From an uncultured Collinsella sp. (GTDB lineage: Bacteria; Actinomycetota; Coriobacteriia; Coriobacteriales; Coriobacteriaceae), in assembly GCA_902496945.1 (NCBI GenBank), contig CABVDE010000001.1:95250-159249 (forward strand): a stretch of DNA of 64,000 bases, in the 5' to 3' direction. The notes under the pieces were generated by a model. It had not been told where the DNA came from and searched no databases. It worked only from the letters and a program-made list of their open reading frames with translations. The position numbers and the translations under genes were made by a program. Numbering within the stretch: the stretch's first letter is position 1; each line of letters opens with the position of its first letter. Shown one piece after another: positions 1 to 9,331 of this stretch.

Positions 1-657
1 CTTGAGTGCGACCGAGATAGCGTCGTCACCGTCAAAGGGAACGCGGCCGGTGGCGCACTCGTACATCACGACGCCCAGCGAGTAGATATCCGAGGTGGGG
101 CCGAGGTCCTGACCGCGGGTCTGCTCGGGGCTGACGTAGTGGGCGGTTCCCAGCACGTTGTTGTCTTGCGTGAGGTGGCTGTTCTTGGCGCGCGCGATGC
201 CAAAGTCCATGACCTTGATGTTGCCGTCGGGCAGCACCATGATGTTCTGCGGCTTGATGTCGCGGTGGATGATCTCGTGCTTGTGGGCGACCGAGAGTGC
301 AGAGCTAATCTGCGAGCCGATCTGGGCGACCTTCTTGGGGTCGAGGGCGCCGTGGCTCTTGATACCGCTCTTAAGGTCGGTGCCGCGCAGGTACTCCATG
401 ACGATGTAATAGGTGTCGCCGTCCTTGCCCCAATCGTAGACGCCCACGATATAGGGGGAGGAGAGACCGGCTGCTGCCTGGGCCTCCTGCTTAAAGCGTG
501 CGGCGAAGGTTGCGTCGCCAGCATACTGCGGCAGCATGATCTTGACGGCTACCGTGCGGTTGAGGACCTGGTCCTGTGCACGGTAGACGGTCGCCATGCC
601 GCCTGTCCCCACCTTATCCTTGAGGAGGTATCTTCCCCCGAGGACCCTCTGTTCCAT
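1..657 (-). CDS. Ser/Thr protein kinase, PknB-like, N-terminal part (cut by window edge)
   Basis: Hanks-type kinase that should phosphorylate Ser/Thr residues on division and cell-wall proteins. The 219 visible residues cover most of the kinase domain: the glycine loop GTGGMATVY, the lysine in VAVKIM, the catalytic loop IIHRDIKPQN and DFGIA, followed by GTAHYVSPEQ. The C-terminus, where a membrane segment and PASTA repeats would lie in PknB, is beyond position 1, so PknB proper is not shown. The ATG at 657 has AGGAGC just upstream. An in-frame ATG at 672 lacks such a site. It is the last visible gene of the minus-strand cluster, 132 bases below the RodA-PBP gene, where pknA/pknB sit in other Actinobacteria. 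Confidence 0.93.
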   Translation of the reverse strand, partial: MEQRVLGGRYLLKDKVGTGGMATVYRAQDQVLNRTVAVKIMLPQYAGDATFAARFKQEAQAAAGLSSPYIVGVYDWGKDGDTYYIVMEYLRGTDLKSGIKSHGALDPKKVAQIGSQISSALSVAHKHEIIHRDIKPQNIMVLPDGNIKVMDFGIARAKNSHLTQDNNVLGTAHYVSPEQTRGQDLGPTSDIYSLGVVMYECATGRVPFDGDDAISVALK

Positions 658-789
658 TCCTGCTCCTAACATAACTATTCGCTCAACGATGTGTGTAGTA
701 CCTACGATGTGGCCGCTGGGGCCATGTGGCGCGTTGCCGCTAACTCTTCGGTCGCGGCGCGCCTCGGGTGTCCGATTCGATCACGGGCG

Positions 790-3660
790 TCACGCTCCCT
801 GGGCGGCAAGCGCCGCAGTCAGGACGATGCCGGCGATCTTGGCCGCCTCGACGTCGTGTTGGTCGTAATCCTCCAAGGCCACCGAAATGGCGACCGTGGG
901 TGAATCGTAAGGTGCGAAGCCGACGAACATCGAGTTGACGTTGGTGCCGCCAGTTTCGGCCGAACCGGTCTTGCCGGCGACCTTGACGCCCGGGATCTGG
1001 GCATCGGTGCCGGTGCCGGACTGGACGACGGCGAGCATGGCCTGCTTGACCTGGTCGGCCGTGGCAGAGCTGACAGCCTGGCCCAGTGAGCGGGACTGCG
1101 TGGTCTTGACCACGGTTCCGTCTGGGGCGAGCACCTGGGCAACGAAGAACGGGTCCATGACGACGCCGCTGTTGGCGATGGCCGCCGCGATAACGGCGTT
1201 CTGCATGACGGTGGTCTGCGGACCCGGCGTGTGGTCCATGCCGACGGGCTGCCCGGCGCCCGCCCAGGCGAGCTCCCATTCCGTCATCACCGACGGGTCG
1301 GGCATGATGGAGGGCGTGGTGGAGAAGTCTTGGCCGAGCGACTGGCCAAACCCAAAGGCGTTCGCCTGGTTGACGAGCGTCTCGGCGCCGAGGTCGCGGG
1401 CCAGCTGGCCGTAGGCGACGTTGGACGACACGGCAAACGCGCGGCGGAGCGAGATGGTGCCGTAGCCGATGTCGTCGGCATTGGTGACGGCAGCGCCGCC
1501 GATCTCCATCTCGGCCGGAGCGCTATAGGTGGTGTCGAGCGTCGCTGCACCGGACTCGAGCGCCGCCGAAAGCGTGACGACCTTAAACGTGGAGCCCGGA
1601 GTATAGAGGGCGTCCATGGCGCGGTCGTACATAGAACCGTCCTCACCGCCACCCGATTGCAGCAGGGCGTCGATGTTGGTGTTGTCGTAGGTGGGCGAGC
1701 TGGCACATGCGAGCACCGCGCCAGTGCGCGGGTCCATGACCACAACGGCGCCCTTAAAGCCCTTGAGCGCCTGCTCGGCAGCCGTCTGAATGCGCGAGTC
1801 GATGGTGAGTTTGGCGGTGTTGCCCGGTTGGGTCTGACCCGCGAGCGACGCTATGGCGTTGTTCCAGCTGGAGTAATCCTTAGAACCGGTGAGCGTGTCG
1901 TTCATAACGCTCTCGATGCCGGTGGTGCCGTACTGCTGGCTCACGTAGCCCACCACGTGTGCCGCCAAGTTACCGTTGGGGTAAGAGCGGGCGTAAGTGC
2001 CGTCCTCCTGCTGCAGCGACTCGGCCAGCGTCACGCCGTCGGACGTGATGATGGAGCCGCGCTGGATGTACTTGGAGCGGGCGATGGTGTGGTTGTTGGT
2101 CGGCATGTCCTGATAGTCCTTGGCCTTGATGACTTGGACATAGGTGAGGTTGCCGATAAGGATGGCGAACAGCGCCGTAAAGGCGAACACCGCGCGGGTC
2201 AGACGGTTGGCGAGCGCCACGCGTCCGAGTACGCCGGATTCAGGCGTGTCGAGCAGGCGACGGCGCATGCGCGAACCGACGGAATGGCTGCCACTGCCGT
2301 AGGAAGACGAGGTGGCAAAGCGCGTGCCCGTCGGGGCGGCGGCAGATGCGACCTGATCATCGGTGATGGCGGCCATGGTGCCGGTGCCGGTAAGCTCGGC
2401 CTCGCGTCCGGTCGCCTCGTCACCGGCGCGTAGCAGGAGTGCGACGATGATAAAGCTTGCCAGCAACGAGGAGCCGCCCTGGCTCATAAAGGGTAGGGTG
2501 ACGCCGGTCAGCGGGATCAGGCGGGTAACGCCGCCTACGATCAAGAAGGCCTGGAAGCTGATGGCTGCCGTAAGACCGGTGGCGCTAAAGGCGGCAAGGT
2601 CGGACTTTGCGCGGGCGGCCGTGGTCAGGCCGCGAACGGCAAAGAGCATAAACAGGATGAGCACGGCGCCGCCGCCCAAAAGGCCCATCTCCTCGCCGAT
2701 GGCCGAGAAGATAAAGTCGGACTCGACGACGGGGATGTTGTTGGCCATGCCGTTGCCGATGCCAACGCCGACCAGACCGCCGTCGGCGAGCGAGAAGAGC
2801 GACTGGACAATCTGGTAGCCCTGGCCCTGGGCGTCCTTAAAAGGATCGACCCAAACCTGGAAACGCACCTGAACGTGCGACAGGAACTTGTAGGCGCCCA
2901 CGGCTCCAACGGCCAAGAGCGCAAGGCCGATAACGACATACGAAAAGCGCCCCGTGGCAACGTAGAGCATCAGCAAGAAGATGGTGTAGAACAGCACGGC
3001 CGAACCCAGGTCGCGTTCGAAGACGACGACAAGCAGGCACACACCCCACACGGCAAACAGCGGCAGCAGCAGTCGCAGGCGAGGGATCTTAAAGCCCAGG
3101 ATCTTGCGGTTGGAGATGGAGAGCAGCTCGCGGTTCTCGGCCAAGTAGCCGGCCAGGAACAGGACGATAAAGACCTTGGCGAACTCGCCAGGCTGGATGG
3201 TAAAGCCCGCGATGCGAATCCACAGCTTGGAGCCCGAGATCGTGGTGCCGATAAAGATGGGCAGCATCAGCAGGATGATGCCGATAATGCCAAAGGTGTA
3301 CTTGTAGCGCATGACCACGTCGAGGTTTTTGATCAGTGCAAGCGTTCCCACCATGAGCGCCACCGAGACAAACAGGATGATGAGCTGTGAGATGGCGAGG
3401 GTAGGGGCGAGGCGTGTCACGAACGTGATGCCGATGCCCGAAAGTATAAATACGATGGGCAGGATGGCAGGGTCGGCGCCGGGCGCCAAGATGCGCACGG
3501 CGATATGTGCCGCGGCGAAGGCGGCAAAGAGGCCGATCGGCACGGCGAGCGTCTCAAAGGAGATGGCGGCGCCCGCGGTGAGCACGTACATCGCATACAG
3601 CAGGATGACGGGGAACGCCGAGGCGATGAGCAAGAGCAGTTCGGTGTTGCGGCGACTCAT
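790..3660 (-). CDS. RodA/FtsW-type SEDS glycosyltransferase fused to a class B penicillin-binding protein
   Basis: One 956-residue protein appears to carry both peptidoglycan polymerase and transpeptidase. Residues ~1-415 are a polytopic SEDS domain with FERDLGSA (~215-222) and PFMSQGGSS (~391-399). After a ~70-residue linker and one membrane segment (~485-510), the rest is a PBP transpeptidase. It has the catalytic serine in STFK (~690), SSN (~745) and KTG (~897). In most Actinobacteria rodA and pbpA are adjacent separate genes at exactly this point of the cluster. The reading frame runs through both without a stop. The start is ATG 3660, eight bases after GGGAG. An upstream GTG at 3669 would overlap that site. 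Function is family-based, and the fusion is seen directly. Confidence 0.93.
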   Translation of the reverse strand: MSRRNTELLLLIASAFPVILLYAMYVLTAGAAISFETLAVPIGLFAAFAAAHIAVRILAPGADPAILPIVFILSGIGITFVTRLAPTLAISQLIILFVSVALMVGTLALIKNLDVVMRYKYTFGIIGIILLMLPIFIGTTISGSKLWIRIAGFTIQPGEFAKVFIVLFLAGYLAENRELLSISNRKILGFKIPRLRLLLPLFAVWGVCLLVVVFERDLGSAVLFYTIFLLMLYVATGRFSYVVIGLALLAVGAVGAYKFLSHVQVRFQVWVDPFKDAQGQGYQIVQSLFSLADGGLVGVGIGNGMANNIPVVESDFIFSAIGEEMGLLGGGAVLILFMLFAVRGLTTAARAKSDLAAFSATGLTAAISFQAFLIVGGVTRLIPLTGVTLPFMSQGGSSLLASFIIVALLLRAGDEATGREAELTGTGTMAAITDDQVASAAAPTGTRFATSSSYGSGSHSVGSRMRRRLLDTPESGVLGRVALANRLTRAVFAFTALFAILIGNLTYVQVIKAKDYQDMPTNNHTIARSKYIQRGSIITSDGVTLAESLQQEDGTYARSYPNGNLAAHVVGYVSQQYGTTGIESVMNDTLTGSKDYSSWNNAIASLAGQTQPGNTAKLTIDSRIQTAAEQALKGFKGAVVVMDPRTGAVLACASSPTYDNTNIDALLQSGGGEDGSMYDRAMDALYTPGSTFKVVTLSAALESGAATLDTTYSAPAEMEIGGAAVTNADDIGYGTISLRRAFAVSSNVAYGQLARDLGAETLVNQANAFGFGQSLGQDFSTTPSIMPDPSVMTEWELAWAGAGQPVGMDHTPGPQTTVMQNAVIAAAIANSGVVMDPFFVAQVLAPDGTVVKTTQSRSLGQAVSSATADQVKQAMLAVVQSGTGTDAQIPGVKVAGKTGSAETGGTNVNSMFVGFAPYDSPTVAISVALEDYDQHDVEAAKIAGIVLTAALAAQGA

Positions 3661-3676
3661 AAGCGGCACTCCCTTT

Positions 3677-5611
3677 CTAATTCTTATCGGAGGCTTCGGC
3701 CTCGGCGGACTGTTCGGCGGTTTTCTCGGAATCCGATTCGGAGGTCGATCCCTGATCGGTGTTGTCGCGAATCGTTTGCGCGTCGATCACCTGGCGGGTC
3801 TGTTCCTCATCGATTTGATGACGGTACTTGGATATCGTGTCCTGCGCATCGTCGACACTTGTTTGCGGAATGCCCGCCCTGAGGCGGTTTTGCGTGTCTT
3901 CGGGCAGGTCGGACAGCTTGATACTGGTTTCGCTCTCGAGCCAGTGGAGTCTGAGTCCGAGCGGCTTGCCGGGCAGGCCGCGCCAGACGGCGACATTGCC
4001 CTGGTAGGTACCCAGGTAGTACGAGCCGGTGACGCCCGTGTAGGCCCAGATGCCAGCTGCCAGCACTAAGACGAGGCCCAAGACCACGCCGATGGTGATA
4101 TTGCGGCGACGCACGCGTTGTGCCTCGCGCATGATGCCATCGTCGACCAGATCGACGACCACCACGGTCACGTTGTCGTGACCTCCGGCGGCAAGCGCCG
4201 CATCTACCAGGTTGTCGACGCAGATCTGTGCGGTCGAGGACTGTGTGGCGATATTCTCGATATCGCTATCGGGAATCATGCTCGAAAGGCCGTCGGAACA
4301 CAGGATCAGGCGGTCGCCCTCCTCGATGTGCAGGGTAAAGTGGTCGGCGTACATGGCAGGGTCCGAACCGAGCGCACGGGTGATGACCGAACGGTTGGGG
4401 TGGACGCGGGCCTCGTCGGCCGTAATCTCGCCGGCGTCCACGAGTTCTTCCACATAGGAGTGGTCGCGGGTCACGCGGATGAGCGTGCCCTCGTGGAGCA
4501 GGTAGGCGCGCGAGTCGCCCACGTGGGCGATGGCGAGCGTGTCGTTCTCGATATAGGCGCAGGTGGCCGTGCAGCCCATGCCGGGCTTGCCCAGGCCGTT
4601 CAAGGCGGCCTCGATTACAGCTGCGTTAGCGGCTTCGACGGCTGCCGCCAAACGTGCCGCGTCGGCAGACTGCGGGGCCGTCTTGGCAATAGTCTCGACG
4701 GCGATGGAAGAGGCTACCTCGCCGGCAGCGTGACCGCCCATGCCGTCGCATACGCAAAAGAGCGGCGACTGCACCAGATAGGAATCCTCATTGTGCGGGC
4801 GAACGCAGCCAACGTCGGAGCGGGCGCCCCACATGAGCTGCGTGGTGGTGCCGGCGTCATAGGTCGAGTCGGTTTCGATGCGCTCCTCGGTCAGGGGCTC
4901 AAAGCTCATGGTCGAGCCGGGGTCTTTGAGCTTGGCCTCAACGGCGGCAACGTCGATTTCGGCTGTGTCGTCGGGGGAGACGGTGTCGGTCTCGGCGTTT
5001 GATTCGGCGTCGGTGGTGTCCGGGGAGTCGAGTTCCTGGGTTGTGCCGCCGGCCAGCTCGTCGTCTTGCGGGTCGAAGGCTATAGGCTCGGGCGTCGCAA
5101 AGTGCGACGGCGCGGGTGTGCTTTGGGGCTGAACAGCGGGTTCGACCGCGGCGATGGGTTCGCTTGCGGGTGCAGGCTGCGGGGCCATGGGTGTAGAGGT
5201 GTCCTCGGGAGAGGGCACTGCCTCGGACGCCGGCGTGGATACGGGTGCAACCTCGGACGCCGAGGCCACGGGAAACACCGGAGCGGCGGGCTCGGGTGCC
5301 TCAAATACCGCGGCGCTCTCGTTGATTGCCGCGGCGACGGGCTCGGCAAAGTGAGCCGGCGCCGGGGTTGTTTCGGGCACTGTGGGCTGTTCCGCAGCAT
5401 GTGCGCCGATGGGCGCCGCTGCGGCATCCTCTTCGTCCTCGTTATCGGCGAGATCCGAAATATCATGTGTTACATGCGAAAGAGGCAGGGAGAACACGGT
5501 GTCCTCGGGCTCCACGGGCGTGGAGCTCGCCGGAGCGGCGTGGGCCGGTGCAGCTGCGGCGGCAGCCGGTGCCTCGGTCATGGTTGCGGACTTGTTCTCC
5601 TCGTCGATCAT
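3677..5611 (-). CDS. PP2C-type Ser/Thr protein phosphatase (PstP-like) with long N-terminal extension
   Basis: Metal-dependent phosphatase expected to reverse the kinases of this cluster. Residues 1 to ~250 are Ala/Pro/Glu-rich and low in complexity. The PP2C domain follows (~260-490) with [23 protein letters not shown] and DNVTVVVV, which carry the metal-binding aspartates. One membrane helix (~515-537) and a ~105-residue probable outer segment end the protein. The catalytic domain is N-terminal in mycobacterial PstP, so the 250-residue leader is unusual. The start ATG overlaps the TGA of the FHA gene (ATGA), which suggests translational coupling. An in-frame ATG at 5581 is possible. Confidence 0.93.
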   Translation of the reverse strand: MIDEENKSATMTEAPAAAAAAPAHAAPASSTPVEPEDTVFSLPLSHVTHDISDLADNEDEEDAAAAPIGAHAAEQPTVPETTPAPAHFAEPVAAAINESAAVFEAPEPAAPVFPVASASEVAPVSTPASEAVPSPEDTSTPMAPQPAPASEPIAAVEPAVQPQSTPAPSHFATPEPIAFDPQDDELAGGTTQELDSPDTTDAESNAETDTVSPDDTAEIDVAAVEAKLKDPGSTMSFEPLTEERIETDSTYDAGTTTQLMWGARSDVGCVRPHNEDSYLVQSPLFCVCDGMGGHAAGEVASSIAVETIAKTAPQSADAARLAAAVEAANAAVIEAALNGLGKPGMGCTATCAYIENDTLAIAHVGDSRAYLLHEGTLIRVTRDHSYVEELVDAGEITADEARVHPNRSVITRALGSDPAMYADHFTLHIEEGDRLILCSDGLSSMIPDSDIENIATQSSTAQICVDNLVDAALAAGGHDNVTVVVVDLVDDGIMREAQRVRRRNITIGVVLGLVLVLAAGIWAYTGVTGSYYLGTYQGNVAVWRGLPGKPLGLRLHWLESETSIKLSDLPEDTQNRLRAGIPQTSVDDAQDTISKYRHQIDEEQTRQVIDAQTIRDNTDQGSTSESDSEKTAEQSAEAEASDKN

Positions 5612-6024
5612 CGACGGTTCACCTTCATGACCACGTCGCCAATCTGGACCTCGTCGCCCTCACGCAGCGTCGCGGGTTCCACGAGCTGGCGGCCGTTGAC
5701 GAGCGTGCCGTTAAGCGAGTTGAGGTCCTCGATGATGAGTGCCGGGCCCTGCAGCGAAAAGCGCGCATGCGAGGCCGAGACAAACGGTTCGTTGATGCAG
5801 ATGTCCGAAGACGGCGAGCGGCCGACGATGACGGGGCCGAGCATGTCTACGTGGATGCCGCGGATGCCGCGCGGACCCTTGTCCACATCGATCGTCCAGA
5901 TGGCCGAGTCGCGGCGCTGACCGCGCACGAGCCCCACGCCGGTCTTCATGACGGCGAACAGGAAGATATAGAGCAGGGCGACCAGGACGATGCGACCTGC
6001 AAAAAGGACGATATCGATGTTCAT
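5608..6024 (-). CDS. FHA-domain protein with N-terminal membrane helix (FhaB/FipA-like)
   Basis: A 138-residue protein with one N-terminal transmembrane helix (~5-27) and a C-terminal forkhead-associated domain. Visible FHA residues are GRSPSSDICI, SASHARF and LNSLNGTLVNG, which form the phosphothreonine-binding loops. It probably recruits kinase substrates to the membrane at division or elongation sites, as FhaB does in mycobacteria. It lies 6 bases below the larger FHA gene and overlaps the phosphatase gene by 4 bases, so all three are one transcriptional unit. Confidence 0.92.
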   Translation of the reverse strand: MNIDIVLFAGRIVLVALLYIFLFAVMKTGVGLVRGQRRDSAIWTIDVDKGPRGIRGIHVDMLGPVIVGRSPSSDICINEPFVSASHARFSLQGPALIIEDLNSLNGTLVNGRQLVEPATLREGDEVQIGDVVMKVNRR

Positions 6025-6030
6025 AAGCGA

Positions 6031-7041
6031 CTATCCCCTAAATTCAAAGGTACTCAGGCCAAACGTCAGCAGATCGCCGTTGCGCAGCGGGCAGCGCGTG
6101 ATGCGGCGGTTGTTGACGAGCGTGCCGTTGGTGGAATTGAGGTCCTCGATCGACCAGTCCGAGCCCGTAAAGGTGAGCTGGGCATGGCGGCGCGATACGT
6201 TGGGGTCGCGCAGGGCGATGTCGGAAACCGAGCGCTCGCGGCCGATGGTCACCTGTGCGGAGGTGATGCTATGGCTCTCGCCGCTCACGACGTCGACGAG
6301 CTGGGCGAGCGGGCGCTGCGGGGCGCGAGTACTCGCCATGTTGGAGGCGATGCCGGCTGCGGCGCCAAGGCCCACGGCGGCACCAGTTGCGGCGGCTCCG
6401 CCCATGCCGGCAAGCGCGTCGCGCGAGACGGTCTGCGGCACCGGGATAGGAGCGGCGGGGTCGGGGACGCTAGGCGCGAAGGGATCTGCCACGCCAAGCG
6501 GGTCGGGAGAGGCGGTGCGAGGCGTCGGCTGCTGCTGGGGCATGGCGGCGGGGCGCTGCTGCTGCGGGGCGGCAAATTGCTGCTGGCCGGCGCGCGGGGC
6601 GCTGGCGGCGCGGCTTGCGGCCGAGTTGTTCTGGCCCAGGCCGTTTTGATAAGCGCGCTCTTCTTCGTACAGGCGGCCGAGCGTGGGGGCATCGACATTC
6701 TCGGCAAAGACCGAGAACTTGCCGGCGCGCAGCTGCGGATCGATCATAAAGCGGACGAGGGGCTCGCCGACAAAGACATAACGGCGCTTTTCGGCCTGCG
6801 CCTTCACAAACTCGCGAACCTCGCGCGAAAGCTCGGGGTAGAACGGGGCGAGCATGGGGTCGTCGTCGTCGGCGATCAGGATGGTATAGAGTGCCGGCGC
6901 CGTGTTGACGCCGTTGATCACCAGAGTCTGATCCTCCATGTCGCGAGCGGCCTGCTTGGCAAGCTTCTTAAAGGAGAACGGGGCACGGGTGGCACCGAAG
7001 ATGCCGGCCACGTGGTCCTCGAAGATGTTCAGGAAGTTCAC
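6031..7041 (-). CDS. DUF3662/FHA-domain protein (FhaA-like)
   Basis: A 336-residue protein. Residues ~1-115 match the DUF3662 layout of FhaA, beginning with an amphipathic NFLNIFEDHVAGIFG segment. A Gln/Ala/Pro-rich linker spans ~120-245, and an FHA domain occupies ~250-336 with GRERSVSDI, SRRHAQL and LNSTNGTLVNN. FhaA binds phosphorylated partners such as MviN-type proteins in mycobacteria; here that role is inferred. The start is GTG 7041, overlapping the stop of the upstream kinase (GTGA). Confidence 0.92.
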   Translation of the reverse strand: MNFLNIFEDHVAGIFGATRAPFSFKKLAKQAARDMEDQTLVINGVNTAPALYTILIADDDDPMLAPFYPELSREVREFVKAQAEKRRYVFVGEPLVRFMIDPQLRAGKFSVFAENVDAPTLGRLYEEERAYQNGLGQNNSAASRAASAPRAGQQQFAAPQQQRPAAMPQQQPTPRTASPDPLGVADPFAPSVPDPAAPIPVPQTVSRDALAGMGGAAATGAAVGLGAAAGIASNMASTRAPQRPLAQLVDVVSGESHSITSAQVTIGRERSVSDIALRDPNVSRRHAQLTFTGSDWSIEDLNSTNGTLVNNRRITRCPLRNGDLLTFGLSTFEFRG

Positions 7042-8891
7042 GAAAGATCACTCTCCGTATAGGTTCTTTGGTATCCGAGCAAATATAGGCATATCCCAAC
7101 GATTATAGAGGATAGGGTTCCCGCAACCGCCGCCTTGGCGACGACCGCGGCTGCAAGGCTGGCAATTTCCATATGGTGTGCAAGACAGGACGCCGCTGCG
7201 CAGCCGATGCCGGTGACAGCGATGGCGGCGATTGCGGCAAGGTTTGAGCCCTGACCGGCACGCTTGGCATGGGCATTGAGCAGCGCAGATGCCGTCGCGG
7301 CAGTTGCCGCGACCAGCACAAAGGCAGCCCACAGGAGCGGGTCTCCCAGCGCTGCGGCAACGTTACCGAGCCCCAGCACGCCTCCGGCTGAAAGCGCGAC
7401 CGTGGCCAGACGGGCAAAAAGCGCGCCCATGCCCGTTGCCGCGGCGGCGCTTGCCGGACCGAGCCAAAATGCCGCGATGCCCGCGGCGGCTCCGGCGGCA
7501 AGGAGGGTATCGCCGGTTAGGCAGCCCAGCGCGAGCGCGCAGGTGAGCGCGGCGCTCGCGGCGGCCTCGGTGCGACCCCAGGCGATCCACCAGCCGGACA
7601 TGGCGGCGGCAAAGATCACCGCGACGGGTAACATCGACAGGATGCCCTGCGCCTGCATGGTGGCGTTGGCCACGAGCACCAAAAAGCCCACGGCCGAGAT
7701 GGCCGAGCCGATCTGCGGGGCCAAGCCGGCCGCCGCGCCAATAGCGATGGCTGCGACAGCCAAGCCGGGGAGTGCCGCGACGCCCGCTGTCTGCATAAGC
7801 AAAAAGCTAAAGGTGCCACATGTTAGTGCCGAGATGGCGCGCATAGTGTAGTCGCGCGCGTGGCTCCAGCGCGTGCCCGCCCAGCCAAGCGCCGGTTCGA
7901 CCTCGACGGCGTCGTCCTCGTAGTGCGACGGCTCAATATCGTCGAGCTCCTGCTCGTCATCCGACAGCTCGCCCACCATCTGCTCCAGACTGCGACGACC
8001 CTCGCGCACGCTGCCCAAGCCGGCGAGCAGCTGGTCGCAAAATGCCTCGATGCTATCGGGGCGGTCTTGCGGCATGGGGGAGAGCGCGCCCATGAGTGCG
8101 GCCTCGGCTCCCGGGGGAAAGTGCGGTATCAGCTCGCTGGGATAGGTGGCGCCGCCGATGATGCGGTCGAGCGAGTCGGCGGGCGTGGCCTCCATAAAGG
8201 GAGCGCTGCCGCACAAGCCCTCATAGATAACGCAGGCAAGGGCAAAGACGTCGGCGCGTTCGTCGACCGTGCCGGTTTCGATATCGAGCTGCTCGGGCGG
8301 CATATAGCCGATGGTTCCGCCGCGCGAGCCGCCAAAGCCACCGGCGGACGACAGTCGCGCCATGCCAAAGTCGGTGAGCTTTACATTGCCTGAGTGGTCG
8401 ATGAGCACGTTGGCGGGCTTAATGTCCAGGTGAAGCACACCATTACTATGGGCGAAGGTGAGCGCCTGACCCAGCGCGTCGGCAATGGCTGCCGCCTCGT
8501 CAAACGTGAGCGAATGGCCGTCCACGCGGTGCAAAAACTCGGCAAGCGACATGCCATCGACATATTCCATAACCAGGTAGGCATAGGCGGTGTCGTGCGT
8601 AAAGTCGATGACCTGCACGATATCGGGATGTTGAAGCATGGCGGCGGTATGTGCCTCGCGCAGTACATCCAGGATGTCGCTGGCGGGCATGCCGGAGCCG
8701 TTGATAAGGGGGATGCGCTTAATGGCCACACGGCGGCGCAGGTGCGTGTCGCGGCAAATCTCGATGGAGCCAAAACCGCCGGTCGCAAGCGTCTCGAGCG
8801 GCTGGTACCGCTTGAGCAGCTCGCGAGAGCTGGTGCCCTCCAAGGGAACGTCCGGCGAGAACCGGGCGGTATGTTGCGAGAAAAGCGGCAT
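7038..8891 (-). CDS. Membrane Ser/Thr protein kinase with polytopic C-terminus
   Basis: A 617-residue kinase at the head of the cluster. The kinase domain occupies ~25-290: glycine loop LATGGFGSI (~35-43), lysine in AIKRI (~58), catalytic loop HLDIKPAN (~154-161) and DFG (~174-176). The arginine that normally precedes the catalytic aspartate is leucine, so this is a non-RD kinase. After an acidic linker (~300-335) the last ~270 residues are Ala/Gly-rich hydrophobic segments, about ten helices, rather than a PASTA sensor. The start ATG 8891 follows GAGGG by six bases. The TTG at 8897 sits on that site and was rejected. Ligand and substrates are unknown. Confidence 0.9.
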   Translation of the reverse strand: MPLFSQHTARFSPDVPLEGTSSRELLKRYQPLETLATGGFGSIEICRDTHLRRRVAIKRIPLINGSGMPASDILDVLREAHTAAMLQHPDIVQVIDFTHDTAYAYLVMEYVDGMSLAEFLHRVDGHSLTFDEAAAIADALGQALTFAHSNGVLHLDIKPANVLIDHSGNVKLTDFGMARLSSAGGFGGSRGGTIGYMPPEQLDIETGTVDERADVFALACVIYEGLCGSAPFMEATPADSLDRIIGGATYPSELIPHFPPGAEAALMGALSPMPQDRPDSIEAFCDQLLAGLGSVREGRRSLEQMVGELSDDEQELDDIEPSHYEDDAVEVEPALGWAGTRWSHARDYTMRAISALTCGTFSFLLMQTAGVAALPGLAVAAIAIGAAAGLAPQIGSAISAVGFLVLVANATMQAQGILSMLPVAVIFAAAMSGWWIAWGRTEAAASAALTCALALGCLTGDTLLAAGAAAGIAAFWLGPASAAAATGMGALFARLATVALSAGGVLGLGNVAAALGDPLLWAAFVLVAATAATASALLNAHAKRAGQGSNLAAIAAIAVTGIGCAAASCLAHHMEIASLAAAVVAKAAVAGTLSSIIVGICLYLLGYQRTYTESDLS

Positions 8892-9051
8892 GGCCAACCC
8901 TCGTGCGTTTAAAGTTCGTTTGCGAGTGGCGGGCGCGGGGCCGAGCCATTCGCGGTGGCATAGATGCTGCTAGTGTAGCACGCCCGGGCGGATGGCGAGG
9001 ATAACGGGGGCGAGACGCTCTGCCCGCCTTGCGGTCCGTCTCGGTCCATCC

Positions 9052-9097
9052 GGAAAGTGCGCCCCACTTTTCGGCCAAATACTGGGACGCGCTTTCC
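9052..9097. repeat. Palindromic repeat, copy 1
   Basis: Inverted repeat with 15-base arms, GGAAAGTGCGCCCCA at 9052-9066 and TGGGACGCGCTTTCC at 9083-9097. They pair at 13 of 15 positions, and the two exceptions can pair as G-U in RNA. It shares a consensus of the form GGAAA-TG--TCCCA with the next copy and with one at 29463. Confidence 0.6.
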
Positions 9098-9113
9098 CAA
9101 CGGGGCAGGCTGC

Positions 9114-9159
9114 GGAAACTGCATCCCAGAATATTGGCCTAGAATGGGATGCAGTTTCT
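9114..9159. repeat. Palindromic repeat, copy 2
   Basis: Inverted repeat with arms GGAAACTGCATCCCA (9114-9128) and TGGGATGCAGTTTCT (9145-9159), 14 of 15 positions paired. The 16-base loop contains TTGGCC. It lies 16 bases after copy 1. Confidence 0.6.
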
Positions 9160-9306
9160 GGATCGATACTCAAAAGGAAAGCGCATCCCGCTTTGATGCG
9201 GGGACTGCGGACAAAAGCTGGACCGTGATCTGGCTCGGATTGGAGTTCGCCTGAATCGTTGATGCTGGCTGGTGTGGGAACAGAGATAAACGAGCGGCTC
9301 GAGCGA

Positions 9307-9312
9307 TATAAT
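9307..9312 (+). promoter_or_regulatory. -10 box of the LuxR-type regulator gene
   Basis: Perfect TATAAT with no good -35 at 17 bases, which may mean activator dependence. Transcription would start near 9319, leaving a short leader containing GGAGG at 9323-9327. This also argues that the ATG at 9311 lies in the promoter and that 9332 is the real start. Confidence 0.5.
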
Positions 9313-9331
9313 GACACGCTATGGAGGCCAT

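Larger units (their letters stand above)
8892..9331. other. Divergent intergenic region with palindromic repeats
   Basis: No convincing gene lies here. The stretch separates the minus-strand kinase cluster from the plus-strand LuxR gene and must hold the promoters of both. It contains two imperfect palindromes of one family (9052-9097 and 9114-9159) and a consensus -10 box just before the LuxR gene. Confidence 0.6.

Noticed and set aside
9311..9331. Upstream ATG as start of the LuxR-type gene
   Set aside because: The ATG overlaps a consensus TATAAT and has no ribosome-binding site, while ATG 9332 has GGAGG.
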